From Salminus brasiliensis (Eukaryota; Chordata; Actinopteri; Characiformes; Bryconidae), in contig NC_132901.1 of NCBI RefSeq assembly GCF_030463535.1, positions 4,720,640 to 4,784,639 on the forward strand: 64,000 nt of DNA, given 5' to 3'. The notes under the pieces were generated by a model, which saw nothing but the letters and a program-made list of their open reading frames with translations, was not told where the DNA came from and made no database searches. Both the position numbers and the translations under genes were made by a program. Below are positions 22,601 to 36,446 of this stretch, piece after piece (positions within the stretch are counted from its first letter, which is position 1; the number at the start of each line of letters is the position of its first letter).

Positions 22601-23643
22601 AGACCTTGCAAAAATGGCAAAAAATGTTGTGCCATTGGCCAAATACTTGCTGTACCATATGAGCGTGTGTGTCTGTACCTGGTCTGATGAAACCAGAGCT
22701 GATGGCCTCCTCTAGTTGTGATATGGCTTCTCTCTCCTCCTCACTGCTGACAGTCAGCTTCATCTGATCAGGCTTCTTCGCGGTCTCATCTGTCTCAATA
22801 CGCTAAACACACGCACACACCACCACAATTACAGGCGTTTTAACAACTCAAGAATCAATCAAAATTAAATGCAAATAGCATTAACTAAAAGGTACCAAAA
22901 GCTATTTCAAGGCCTAATGGCACCCTTGTAGAGAGGTAGACTCATGAAATGATGTGAAGCATGGGCTACCTTCTCTGCTGGTTTGTATTCTGGGACATCC
23001 ACCACCGCTAAAATGCTGGATACAGCCTCGTGAGAGAGACACTATTGTTGGAACAAACACAAACACTTAATCAAAGAACACAGCAAACAAAGGCATTCAA
23101 AGAATTTGAGAAAAATAGCAAGACAGTATTTCAGCGGTACCTTTTCTGAATATGGCACGTTGTAAATTCCTGCGAACAGTCGAGCTGTGCTGACCACGAA
23201 ACCAAAGTGCCTAAAAAAGAAAGAACAAATCGTACAAACTTATCTAAATAAATAAATTATGAACCTTGCTGTGAACATCTGGAGACAGATAACTCGACCG
23301 GAAATGACTATAAATAGATCATTAGTGATTAGAATTAGTGGACACTGCTGTTATCTGCATGTTCGGTCATTAAAACAGAACAGAGCTTTATTTGAACTGT
23401 TAAGTATGGTAACGTTACCAGTTAGCCGCTAATACAAAAGCTAAAATTGGTTCCAACTCAATTACATTCAGAATACCTTTATTAATTAATCTGCTTATTC
23501 GTTTCTTAGGATGTGCTGGTAATGAAGACATTCTGGACTGATTGATTTAGTAACGCTTTCTTTAAAATGAACATTTTAATAGCTTACAACCCAGTCTGAC
23601 CTCCCTGACCATTCATCTCCCAGCTCCTTTACAACACTGTGCA

Positions 23644-23704
<61 letters not shown>

Positions 23705-23942
23705 TGGTACACTCTGTGAAGTGATGTCTGTTGGGAATCTGCTAGGATTTCGTTCAGAACTTGAGCATCATCGTTGAAGTGCTTTCACTCACAGTGGGTC
23801 CTTGACATCAAATTCTACAGGAGACGGGGGACGTTTGGGAGACTGCCAGAAGAGACCTGGGGGGGGAAAAAAGAGGGGGGGGGGTGTTGATAGATTTTAG
23901 ATAATATTATATATATTTATATCTACTACACATCGATACAAA

Positions 23943-23995
<53 letters not shown>

Positions 23996-26900
23996 AGAGA
24001 GACTTACTGCCGTCTTTTAGTCTGGTATCCAGTGGAAATGAGTGCAGTAGTTGTAGTGCCTGACAAAGCAAAGGACATTATTACGGTCACGATGCAGGAA
24101 ATTCTACGTGACGTAGCAGCTTAAGCCACCATGCCTTACTGTTCTCGTGATAAATGAGGTCACTGCTACTATAGAGAACGTTGTGAGCGTTACTGATCCT
24201 GATCTAAAACAGGCCTCCACATGGTGTTCCCGTCTAAGGCCTGAAACGGCAAAGGTGCTAAAAATGAAAGACGACAGTACCTTTCTCTTGAAGTACTTGT
24301 CGAATTTGAGGCGTGCGAGGGTCAGGCAGTGCTCCCAGTGTGTGGGTCTTCGGCTCAGCAGCTTAATGACCTGAAACGCCCCCTCCATGCTCTCCCCCGC
24401 CTTCATTCTCTACACACACATACACACACACACACGCGCACAGAAAGACAGACATATTTAACTTTCGGAGAGGAACCTTCTTGAGGTTCAGTGGACATTG
24501 TGGTGCATTTCTATTGGTCTATTCATTCGCACTGGCTGCAATACAACCCCCATGCTTAACAGTTGGAGAGGCGTTCTTCTAATGAAATGCTGCTTCCTAT
24601 CTTTCCTTTCAAACGTTTGATGAATTTTATGGCGAGGACGCAGGAAAGGTCTTCTTCTGATGACTCTCCCACGAAAGTCATATTGCGTGCAGGTGTTAAC
24701 GATAAATTGTGCGTCATGTAAATGACACATGGGCTTATCTACAGCTTTTGGATCAGTCCAATAGTTTTTGAACAGGAAGCGGATGAAAAATGCTAGTGTG
24801 GCCAAAACTGCCCCATAGGAATGCGTTGACATGCGTCCATTAACTTTATCCAAAAATTCGGATTTCGACAGGACACGCTTTTTGAGCAGCAAACATCAAA
24901 TTTGGCAAAATCATAAACCCAATTGCGTAGTTGAACCGATCCGACGTGCAGCTTTCCAAAAAAAATAAAATATATATTTTTTTCATACATTCTTTCCCCC
25001 CACAGGAATGAAAGGCGCAATGTTCGGAAAGGTCCCACTGATGAGGTCACTCTACCACAGATCCTTCTCTCCCATGCCCTCCAGGAGGAGGGCTCCTTGG
25101 AGGAGCTTATGGGCAACCGCTTCGGCAACACCACACCACAGTTTGGCCAAAAGTTTGTAGACGCAGCTCTTAGCCAGATGTATTAAAGGAGTCCTTGGGC
25201 CGACCATCTTTTGGTCTAAATATTTGGCACCCTATCGCTGCTGAGCTGCAATCACACCCGCAGCGTTTATTTATGGTCTGAGATCTTCTGCATGGTGTTC
25301 ATTTTTTTTCCCCCACTCAAAAACTGCTTCATCTTATGTAAGCACACACACACACACACAGTGAGAATAAGGCGGCGGCGTGGCCAAAAAAATGCCATGC
25401 CCTGCACTGTAAAGGTGCCAGACACCTGTCTGCAGCTTCTCAGCGGAACTCGCTAACCCCTCATGAACTGTAATGAACTCGTTTGCACTTTCAGAAACCC
25501 TGAATGCACTCGCGCGCCCTCTCTGCAACCTCTCTCAGCCACCAACCCGCCCACGCTCTGATGAATCGCAGCGCACTCAAAGGACTCCGGTGACCTCCTG
25601 TGCACTCTGAGGCACTCTCTGAACTCCAGCACTCCCTTTCTGAACTCATGTGCACCTAGGACTCAGATGACAACTGCAGCACAGTTCGGACACACACACA
25701 CACACACACACACAAACGCACACTCCCTTACCTGTAATACATCTTCCGCTGACAGGTGGTTCTGCCAGAACATGTTGAACATGGAGGGCTTGTGTGAAAA
25801 GGCACTTTCAAACTGAACACAAAGAGAAACAAACAAATAAATACCCTGAATTAAACCTGCCCGATCCTGCCGCCTGAAGAACCTAAAGGAAGTGATGTAA
25901 GGACTGTAGTTTTTCTGCAAAGCTGGGTTTACGTGGTGATTGGATGACCACTCAGTAGATTGCAAACTGCTCAGCAGTGTGATCCAGGGTTCATGGTTTT
26001 GCATGTATGGTTGTAAAACTACAGAAATATGTTTTAATAAGGCTAATACGTGGTGGTCTTGCCCATTAACCACTTTGAATATAAGTGAGGTAGAAAGTAG
26101 AGGCTAGAAATCGGTGGTTACCCATAGCATAACAGGCAGAAATGGGGATAACACAGGATAACACTGATGAACTGACTGGCCCGGTGGGCTTTTTGTGGGG
26201 GTTTATTGATGAGGATCTTTTTGGGCACATGAATCACACTGTATCCTGAACTAAAACTGTCCAAGTATCAGCCGATACTGATCAGATACCACTGTTGAAT
26301 TAATAAACCATAAACCTGACCATCTAGGAGAGACTTAAGGCATCAGGATTGATCCAATCATTACTTTACTAACTTTGTAAAACAAACTACAGCAAATGAA
26401 CACAGATAGAAATGAACCCAGTTTCTGTTTATTGGTCACTAAATTGAATACATTTTTAGTTACAGGACTTTTATTCTGAAATTCGAAGTCTGTGAGACTA
26501 AAGAGGAGCGAGCAGCCCCTCCCTTCTCTGTTCTTATTATATGGGAGATGAGCTGGATTGGTAGTATTATTACTAAAGGAGTAGAACTGGACCCCAGTGG
26601 TGGAAAGACACCATATATTGTAAGAAGAGTAAACATGGACCCAGGTACTTCAAGCGGCTCCTGCGGCCGTTAACGAACTAGCTGAAGATCTGGGTGTGTT
26701 TTGAGAGACTTCAGAGAGATAAAATTGGTGAGAGCCCATATCCAGCATTTGTTAGCAATATTAGCATTAGGATGTTGGATGATCGCTACCCCACCTCATC
26801 CCAAACTTGGCTGGAGTGCCATCCATCATTCCAGAGAACACAGTTCTTCCACTGCTCCACAGCTCAATGCTGCTGGGGGGCTTTGTAATACCCCGCTAGC

Positions 26901-29900
26901 CCACGCCTTTAGGCATTAGGTAGCCTGGTGCCAATAGGTTCATGTTTACCTGCTCCAGAGAGTCCTATTCTATTGGCAGTTCTTCTCTACAAGGACTAGA
27001 CAAGCTGTGAGTGTGTGTGCATTTGCACATCAGTGTCAGCAATGAGTGCAACTGGATGCTTCTATTAGAAGGAATGTCCAGTGTATCCGTTTGTGCTTGG
27101 ATATGGAGTGTGTGTGTGTGGCTGACCTTGTCCCTGGCCCACTGTATGGTGTGCTCAATCACAGCAGGGAAAGACTTAAGAGTGCAGAAAGGAATCTCCT
27201 CCTCTGGTGGATCCCTCTGTAGCACACAACGACCAAACAGCGTTAACACACACACACACACATGCTCCCATCATTTGGCCCATACTGGCCTGTACTGAGG
27301 ACTGGTTTTACTGGTATTGGTAAGCTGGTATAATTTTCCAACCATTCATTTTCCCATTAGCCAGACACTCACGTGACTGTTGTAGGACTCGGTCAGGTTT
27401 GGCACGATGATCTCCGTGTGACCTTTTGTTCCCATGGTACCCGAGTCGAGCAAGGCTTTCTGATTGGACACGCTCCGACTGCAAAGCAACAAATCATCCA
27501 ATCAGGGGTGACTAACAATAAACACACGGCGCCTTCAGCAGTCTTCGAGTGAATCCAGACGCCAGTCTCTTACCTGTCCACATATCGCCTGGCCTCCACG
27601 TTGTCCAGTGCGGTGACCACCAGCTTGAGGCGTGAGTAGAAGGCGTCGCTGTACGTGTCCTCTGTGGCAGGGCACACTTTGTTCAGGTGGGCGTCTATCT
27701 GCAGCTCTGGATTGATTTCTAGCGTAGCTCCGGCGGCCGTGATGCTCTTCGGCTTCTGCGCAGAAGAAGGAAGAAGCAAGAGGCGCAGAATGTCTGATCA
27801 GTGAAGACGAATTAGTTACTGCCCAGTGAAATAACCCTGGTATGGATACCATAGCAACCACCTAGCAGCCTGGCAAGTACCGCCAGGTGATATCAGGATT
27901 TTTTTTAAAAGATTCGGGTGGTTTCAGGGTATAGGTAGGTGTGTCAGTCAGTGTGTTTAGTTCATTGAATAAGGTTTACGCCACCTGTATATGACGGGGT
28001 CTGAAGAGAAACTGGCGGTTGAGGTTGGACTTCTCTATTAGATCTGGATCAGTGATGCAGATCTGTTGTGGCAGGAGCACAAACACAAATCAAACGTTAC
28101 GTATACAGAGGACAGCAGTTCGATGTACTTCAACACACCACTTCCACAAAGCTGAAACCGTGGACCCTACCTCTCCTGAGCATCTGGCCAATCCCACGCC
28201 GAGCAGTGCAAAATTCTTCAGCATCTCGCAGCCAATGGCGCCGCAGCCCACCTGCGAACACAAGCATAAACATTCTAAAAAAAAAAAAAAACACAAGAAA
28301 TTCACTATATGGCCAAATGTTTACGGACACTATGCGTCACGAAGATGGCCGCGCCTACTATGTGAGAGTAACCATTTTGTGAGCGTTTAGTGTAGATACC
28401 CAAGGCTTTTCTCGATACAGCGGGACCTTTAAAACACACGTAGCTGGTTCCTCAAATGGCTCTCTGCCAACATATATATATATATATAATTTACAAAATG
28501 TCTTTAGGCTTTTAGTGTTTTTAACCATTTATACATCAGGTGCATTTAAGATAGGCTTTAATACAGTTTACCCTTAAATACAGTCTAACACAACTAAAGG
28601 ATCTGACTTCTGCACTACTTTGAGTCATTCTGTTAGAAAAAAAAGTTCACATTTAAGTTAACTATAACTGAACTCATTGAGAATATTCTTTAAAAATGTG
28701 CTAGTTTAAAAAAACTACTTTTTACTGAATTTCTTTTGATTTTGGACTGTAAAATTAGCTCTAGTGTTCCTCTGGGAAGTGGCTTGACTTTTACATTGTT
28801 AAATGTAAAAGTCCAGGCTTTTTTCTGTCCTGGCACCAAAGTGGTGGAACGAGCTGCCCCTGGATGTCCGAACGGCCGAGTCGCTCGCTGTCTTCAAACG
28901 CAGACTGAAGACCCACCTCTTCAGAGAGTACTTGGACGAATAGTTCTATGGTCGCCTTATTGTCTTGTGTTTAGTAATGTCTAAGCTTGGAGGTATCTTT
29001 TGTATTTTTAGTCTATTCTAACTAGCTAAGGCTTTTCTTGGGTAAATAGCAAAGCACTTTGTAAGTCGCTCTGGATAAGAGCGTCTGCTAAATGCCGTAA
29101 ATGTAAATGTAAATGTTGCACCTTATTTCTTTTACTTGAATTATTTCATCTCTTGTGGTGGAGATGTAATGCTTGACTGTATTTTCATTCCTAACACTTA
29201 CAATACAGTAATCTAAAATGAGCTGTTAGATTAATGGACTAATATGGAAAAAAGAATCATTAGATTAATCGTTTAGGTGCAGCTCTAATGGACACCACTT
29301 CTAATTGCACCCATTGCTGACACCGGCGTGCAAATGCGCGCTCACACAGCTTGTCCGCGGATAGACCACTGAACTCATTGACATGTTCCTAAAACAGCAG
29401 TTTGAGACACCTTTTGCTTCGCGGTGCGGTTCATGATCATGCAGGACGTAGCTGTAAGATGCTCCACTGCACTGCACCACTGACACAAGGCAGGCTGGGT
29501 CCATGGGTTCATGCTGTTGGCAACAAATTCCCACTACTGCCCCTGCAGTCTCAGCTTTCTGTTCTAGGCTGACAGGAGTGGAACCCATCTGACATTGTCA
29601 TAGCCCATCCACCTGAAGACCTGAGCTTGACCTCTCATCAACAAGGCGTTTTCCTGCTGCAGAACTGCGTTTACCGTTTTTTTTTTTACTCTAGAGACTC
29701 TGCTGCAGCGCGATTGGCCGATTAGATAGCTTAGTGAATGAGTACGGTGCAAAGGTCTTAATACAGTAGAATGGAACAGAGCAGAGTTGGAGGTCTATAG
29801 CGATCAGAGTGTTCCCTGGAGAAGACTGAAGAGATTTGCGATGACCACAGTGGTCACTCACCATGAAAACCTGAAGCTTATGAAGCTCCGAACACAACGT

Positions 29901-30231
29901 CTCGCCGATACACGCCCGTAAAGCGTCGTAGCGATCTCCCCTGTGCGTACAATTACAAACAAACAAGAGTGGTTCAGAGAAGACTTGCTGGCTTCACATT
30001 AGCATTGCTAGCGCTGGGGAGAGCTTAATTGGAAGTACCATATTTGGAGAAAAAAGGGAACAGATATGTAACATATAAAACTATACACCTGTAATCCTGC
30101 ACCGTCCCTAGAACTGCCACTTACCTTGGTGCAAACTCTTCAATAGGAAGAGACTGGAGCGGCTGAACCACCTCTAATGCGTCCAGATAAAACTACACAC
30201 ACACACCAAATGGCATTTCAGTGACATAAAT

Positions 30232-30330
<99 letters not shown>

Positions 30331-33300
30331 TATGTTTACATTAATAATAATAATAATATTAATGATGTCTAATTCTAGCTTACCCACTGTTGAAGTGGTG
30401 TGAATTTTCCAGTGAGGGCCTTCAGCACTTCTTGACTGGCCACGCCCCCCACTGCCGCTGCCAAAGGCGAGAGACAGCCTCTCGCACAGCGCGATACACA
30501 TCGTACCAGCGAAGGGTTCACACACACCTGACCAGATGCACACAAGCACACAAACAGCCAAGACGTGCGTTTATAATCACAGAATCAGCAAAACAGTTAA
30601 AGCAATAGTTCACAAAAAAGAAAAGATATTAAAGGAACAGTTCATAAAATAAATAAATAAATAAATGAAATAAAATATAAAAATTACACAAATATCATTT
30701 CCCACTGATCCCAGTTTCAGTCAATCAGCCAAGACATGCAAGACAAGACAAGACTACTGCTTTAAATCCTGGGTCATGCTGCTTGCCATCATCAGCCGGA
30801 GTCGGAGAGAGCACAACCGGCTTCGCTCCCTCACTCCTACTGTGATGTTGGTCAGCAGAGGTGTCTGTTAGCTGTTGTGTGGGAGCTGGCTGCTAAGTGC
30901 TGCGTTAGGGGCGGATTGAAAAGTCCTAGTTTTTTTGGGGGGCAAGTTCACATGAACAGGGATTGGGTAATTGGCCAAACTGGGTACAAATAAAATAAAT
31001 AAATAAATAAATAAATAAAGCAATATCTAGAACCTGAGGTTATAGTCACTCATAGTGTGATGTTGGTGTCTAGACAGGTGTTTAGACAGGTGTCTAAATG
31101 TCTGACATGATGCATTCGGACACTGAGAAACAGTCGCTAATGACCTCATCAGAGTTAAAACCTGACTCACCTTGTTTTTCAGCGTTTCATTGACCTCCTC
31201 GGCGAGCTTCAGCAACAGCTCAGAATCCTGCAAGCAGCTACAGACAGCAGCGGGACTCATCAGTGAGGCTCATCAGTGAGGCTCAGAATGCAACAGAGAT
31301 GAGCGATGAGAGGAAAGTGAATCCTTACCCTGTGTTGGGGAGCCTGTTGTGCTGTTCCTGAAAGATATCCAGAGCGAGCATAGTCACGTGGATCTGCAGC
31401 GGAGCCTGATGGGAAACGGAGTCTTATTATTGAGCTACGGAGAGGACGCTTAACTCTACTATTAACACCTAAGCATCAATTCCTGCGGCGGTAGTGTTTT
31501 TTTTTTTTCATAGATCGTGCAGCCCTAGTAGGTCTAAGCTCACCTCGGGTTTGCTGAAGTCAGGAATAAGAAGCTGAGGATCATGTAACTGCTGCTCCAT
31601 CGTCTCCTACAAGAACACACAAATGCACACATGCTACATTGTAGTGCACAACTGCACACAAATGAATAGATAAACAGTTTTTGCTAAATACTTAAAAAAT
31701 AGGAAATCATGCTACAATATGATGTAATGAAACGCGCTGTATTTGTACTAGCGGCCTCAGACTACCGGACATCACACTGCAAATGATGCTATAATTGCTA
31801 ATAATAACCGTAAATACTGACATTACTAATAAACTAACGATACACGTCCACTGCACACGAACTCGTCTCCATTCATTTTTAATGGGCAGTAGCCAATAAA
31901 GGCACGAGGGGTCGTGGGATCAGTCGGTGAGGGGTCGGTGGCGCGAACATGACCTGCGGCTGACCAATCAGGCAAAAGCAACACCCAGCAGGGGTACGTT
32001 TCCAGTGCATGTAGAAGCCCGGCAGCTGCCCCAAACTCACTACCTCCCCCGGTGCACGGGGTAGCTCATTCAGAGGGTTTCGTCTCCAGATTTATAGTCG
32101 AATATAGTTTTATATAAAACAGCTCATCTGAGCAGGAACGCGTGCCATTGGATGGTGTTGTAAGCAAATGGAAATATAAGCAAGAAATATTTATATTACT
32201 GCCAGACTTCAAAGGAATATTTCACTTTTTTCACCTTTTAAGAACCAGGTTTGTGAGAGTGGTCTACTTGAGAAGATAATTATTCTTATTTTTTTTAATT
32301 AATCATTAAATTATTACATTAAATGAATTAATTAAATGTATTAAATGAAAGTAGATGAACTACTGGTGTCCTGGAGTCCTGGTGAGGCGCCGTGTGCAGT
32401 GGACACGTACCGTAATCTGTAATCTGTGTGGGTATAAAAGTCATTCACATGACTAAGATATCATAAGCGCCACAGTAGTGTTGCTAATGTATGGTAATAG
32501 TGGAGTAAAACAATAAGTCGGTATTACGCCTGTAGGCCTGTAGAGCTTATAGATCGCTGAATGTTATTGGGTCTAATCCCGGAGAACGTGTGGAGAGGTG
32601 AAGAAGGCTCATGTTTACGCACAAAGCTGTAGGTTTTAGGGGTCTTGACCATGCGGAAGATTCCACCATGGAGATACGGCTGAAAGGATGAGGTATCACC
32701 TATTGCAAAGCTGTAGGGAGAGATAACTGCACACACACGCGCGCACACACACACATATACACAAAGCGTGCATTAGAAGAAGATACAGTGTACATTTTCT
32801 CCTCAGTGACAGACAGTGGGTGAAGACTAGTACAGGTCTCCTCTGACAACTGCCGCTGATGCAGCATCGCTAGATATCCAGGATGCTCTAAGGAAAGCGG
32901 GGCTCCCCAGCTTCGCTACAACAGCCAACAGACGTCTGTGCTGACCAACCGCACACTAGTAGTGATGTGGGAAGGAAGAGCCATCAGTCCACCCCTGAGA
33001 GAGGTTGGCAGAGGTTGGTTAAGGTACCTTTTGTGGTACAGATTGAGCCGTAAAGCAGTCCATCCATCAAGTTCAGTCAGGGCCTTTAGAAATGAGGAGC
33101 TAGCCACTGGTTGAAATATGAACGGGAGCTCTCGTAACTCGTAGCTCTCACAAATATCAGCAGCATTTCTCAGCCAATCGGACTGTGAGGCGCGTGGGTG
33201 CGTGTGTACCTGTAACATGCCTAGAGGTGCCATTAAGCTCAGTCATGCCGTTGATTTCCCTAAAACACACGCTCTGCCCCGTCTGCAGGCCGTGTGTGCG

Positions 33301-35630
33301 GCTGTCCATGCAGGTCACTATTCCAGGGCTGTCCTATATTTGACAAAAACACACACAAAAAAAACAACATTAATCAATGATGACAACAATATCAAATGTT
33401 TTAACTGGCCCATTTATTAATAACGAGGGAAAAGAAATAAAGGGGAGCTTGTAGAGAAAACTGGAAGATGACAAGATGACAGTGGGAATCTGACAGAGAC
33501 AACATTGCCCCCCGGTGGTCAAGCACCACTAGTGCAGCTCTGAACGAAGCACAATGCACTTCTAAATGAAGCCTGACATGATTCAGTTTAGTGATTCATA
33601 TGAAGCCTTGTGTAGACATTTGATTCTTTTGGATGTATGGATTGATTAGACTGATTAGATAAACTAGAGGTTGGGAAATACATGCTGACTCAGAGGGTCT
33701 GAGACTTTTGCACAGTATTAGCAGGTTAAGGGGAGAGGTGGAGGAGGTTTGTGTGTAGTACCTGAGTGATGCTCTGAATGAAAAGCTCTTTAGACTCCTC
33801 CCCCGTCGGGTCCGACACCTCAAAGTTCTCGCCGAAGTCGCAGAACACCCGCGAGCAGATCCCCAACACATCGCAGCCAATGAACTGCGGGAAAACATGA
33901 CGACATCCCATTCGAATGAACTTTGAGAGACACCAGCTTACAAGAATAATAAATGAGGTGCATATTTTAGCCAGATTTCTTAATAAAAATATCAGATTTG
34001 TCCAATTAAGTGATTTTAATAATAATTATTTTATACAGTACCCTGATCGGGGGCTGCTGAGAGTGGCAGAATTGATTGATACGCTTCTGCAAGTTCAGCC
34101 GCGTCTCCGTCAGCACGACACACTGTGGACAGAACACACACAGACCATAATATGCTGTAGCTCAGTGGATCTTATGGATCAATAAAGAACCACATGTTGT
34201 GGAAGTTTGAAGAACCTTTAAGCAGGTAAAGATCTGAGTGATTGGAGGATCGCTGGTTCGAATACCGGGTCATGCTGCTTGCCATCAGCAGCCGGAGTCC
34301 GAGAGAGCACAACTGGCCCGGCTCTGAGCGTGTCTCCACGCTGTGTTGTGTCTGTGTTTCTAATAAAATGGCCAGTGTAGCTACAAGCCAGGTAGTAGTT
34401 AATTCTGGTAACTCAAGGTGTGTGGGTGTGGATGTCAGCGTGTGGTATGAACTTATACCTGATAGTTAAGCAGGAAGCTGAGGTCAGTGCTGTCATCGAG
34501 GGCAACGCTTGAGACGCTGACCTGAACATAGGGGTTCAATTCAGCCACCCGAGAGTGGACAGCCTCCACCCTGAGAGAGAGGGACATAGGCATAACCATG
34601 AATACATAAAGTGTGCTGTCAGTTACATAGTTACTACATAACAGGGTTGTAACGATAACGGTAACGATAATCTATAGCCCAACAGAAGATGCCTGGCATT
34701 GGGCATGATGACTTTAGGCTTAGTGGCGCAACTGTCTAAGTGCAGGTTTCATCCCTGGTGAGTCATCCGCGATTGGGAGTGCCAGGAAGCAAGCCAGAAT
34801 AAACCCTCTCAAAACATCACAAGCTCTATGGGGGGAGGGGTGGTGAATACATAAGCCCCTCCCCCTTTCTCTTCGCTCAATTTACTTCAATAGGATGCAG
34901 CTACATTAAATTCATTGAAATTCACTAAATGGGAGCCCCCTACCTTTTCTTCTGGCTCTGAACGTCCTCCTCTCGTATAAAGAAGTTGGTACCCAGATCC
35001 CAGACGTCACACTGTCTGCTGTCGTGCAAAGTGACCGTCTGCACAGACAAAACACACAGCTTTCAGAAACGGGGGGTAACCCTCTGGAGTTAAACTGTGA
35101 CCAACAGACACTCGGAAACCCGTCTTCTGGCATTTACATACTACTGTATTCATAAACTCCACTGCTCCACTTAGCTCTGCACGCGGTGCTCTAGGCCACA
35201 GGGGGTCTCATTATAGCAAGAGCTGAGACTTTTCTGGACAGTTCGATATAAAGCATGTGGGCATTCTCTTACAGACAAGTGCCCTTAGGGGCGAATGGAA
35301 GAAGATATGCAAAGATGGAGAAAATGCCCCTATAGACACGGACAGCTCCAAAAAGAACGTCCATCTTTGGACGTTCCTAACATTTTGCACATGACAGGAC
35401 CAGCAGCGACAACAAATTTGATGAGTAATGGAGAAGACCACAGAAGACACCTTCCTACCTTCACTCCAGCCAGGACGATGTTCTTAGCTGTATAAAGACA
35501 AATATTTTATACAGTCAAATTCAGTCTTAGCAGACTAACACAGAAACACACTTCACAGTGCTGGAGGATGGGCTCTTAGAAACACAGTGACTCCAGTGAC
35601 TCGGGTAACGGCCGTTCCAGGCATATATAT

Positions 35631-35663
<33 letters not shown>

Positions 35664-35791
35664 GCCAGATGGCACTCTGCTGCAGCAGACTTTCAAAGCC
35701 GAAACCCAATCCATTAAAAAATTAAATTAAATTAAATAAATAATTAATTTAATATATTAAATTATATATTAATTAATATATTAAATATATA

Positions 35792-35848
<57 letters not shown>

Positions 35849-36398
35849 TTTTTGTTTTTTTTTATGGATTGGGTATGCGTCCTCTAGGTGCCAGTAATAG
35901 ACGTGACCCTCAGCTGCTGCAGACGGACCTCTCATTATTTCGGAAAACTACCCCAGATGGGAGTTGATCTGTGAGCTCATTTCGGTGAGTAAAACTAAAC
36001 AGAGCTTCATTTAATTTGATTAATTTGACTTAATTTGATTTCTTTTAGCAGAACCAAACCGAAGGCTAAAGTTAGCTCCAATGCCAACTCTCCGTTCCAC
36101 CTTAAACAGTGCCGGAGTTAAGCGTGTGAACAGATCAACAGCAGAGCGTAAAATGCTGCGTTGTTTATTTAAGGTGGAAGGGACAGTTTGGGGAAGTGGA
36201 AAGCGTTAGCTCAGAGCCTCGCTGTAAGCCGATTGGTCAGGTAGGTCAGTCAGACTGGACTGTGAGATATTAAACACTGTAGATTTTCAAAACCACCACT
36301 CACCAATTTCCACTCCCACTGCCCCCAGTCCACTCAGAAACACAGAGGACTGGGCCATCTGATGCATGGCACTGTCTCCCAGGACGTACCGCTGCCGA

Positions 36399-36446
<48 letters not shown>

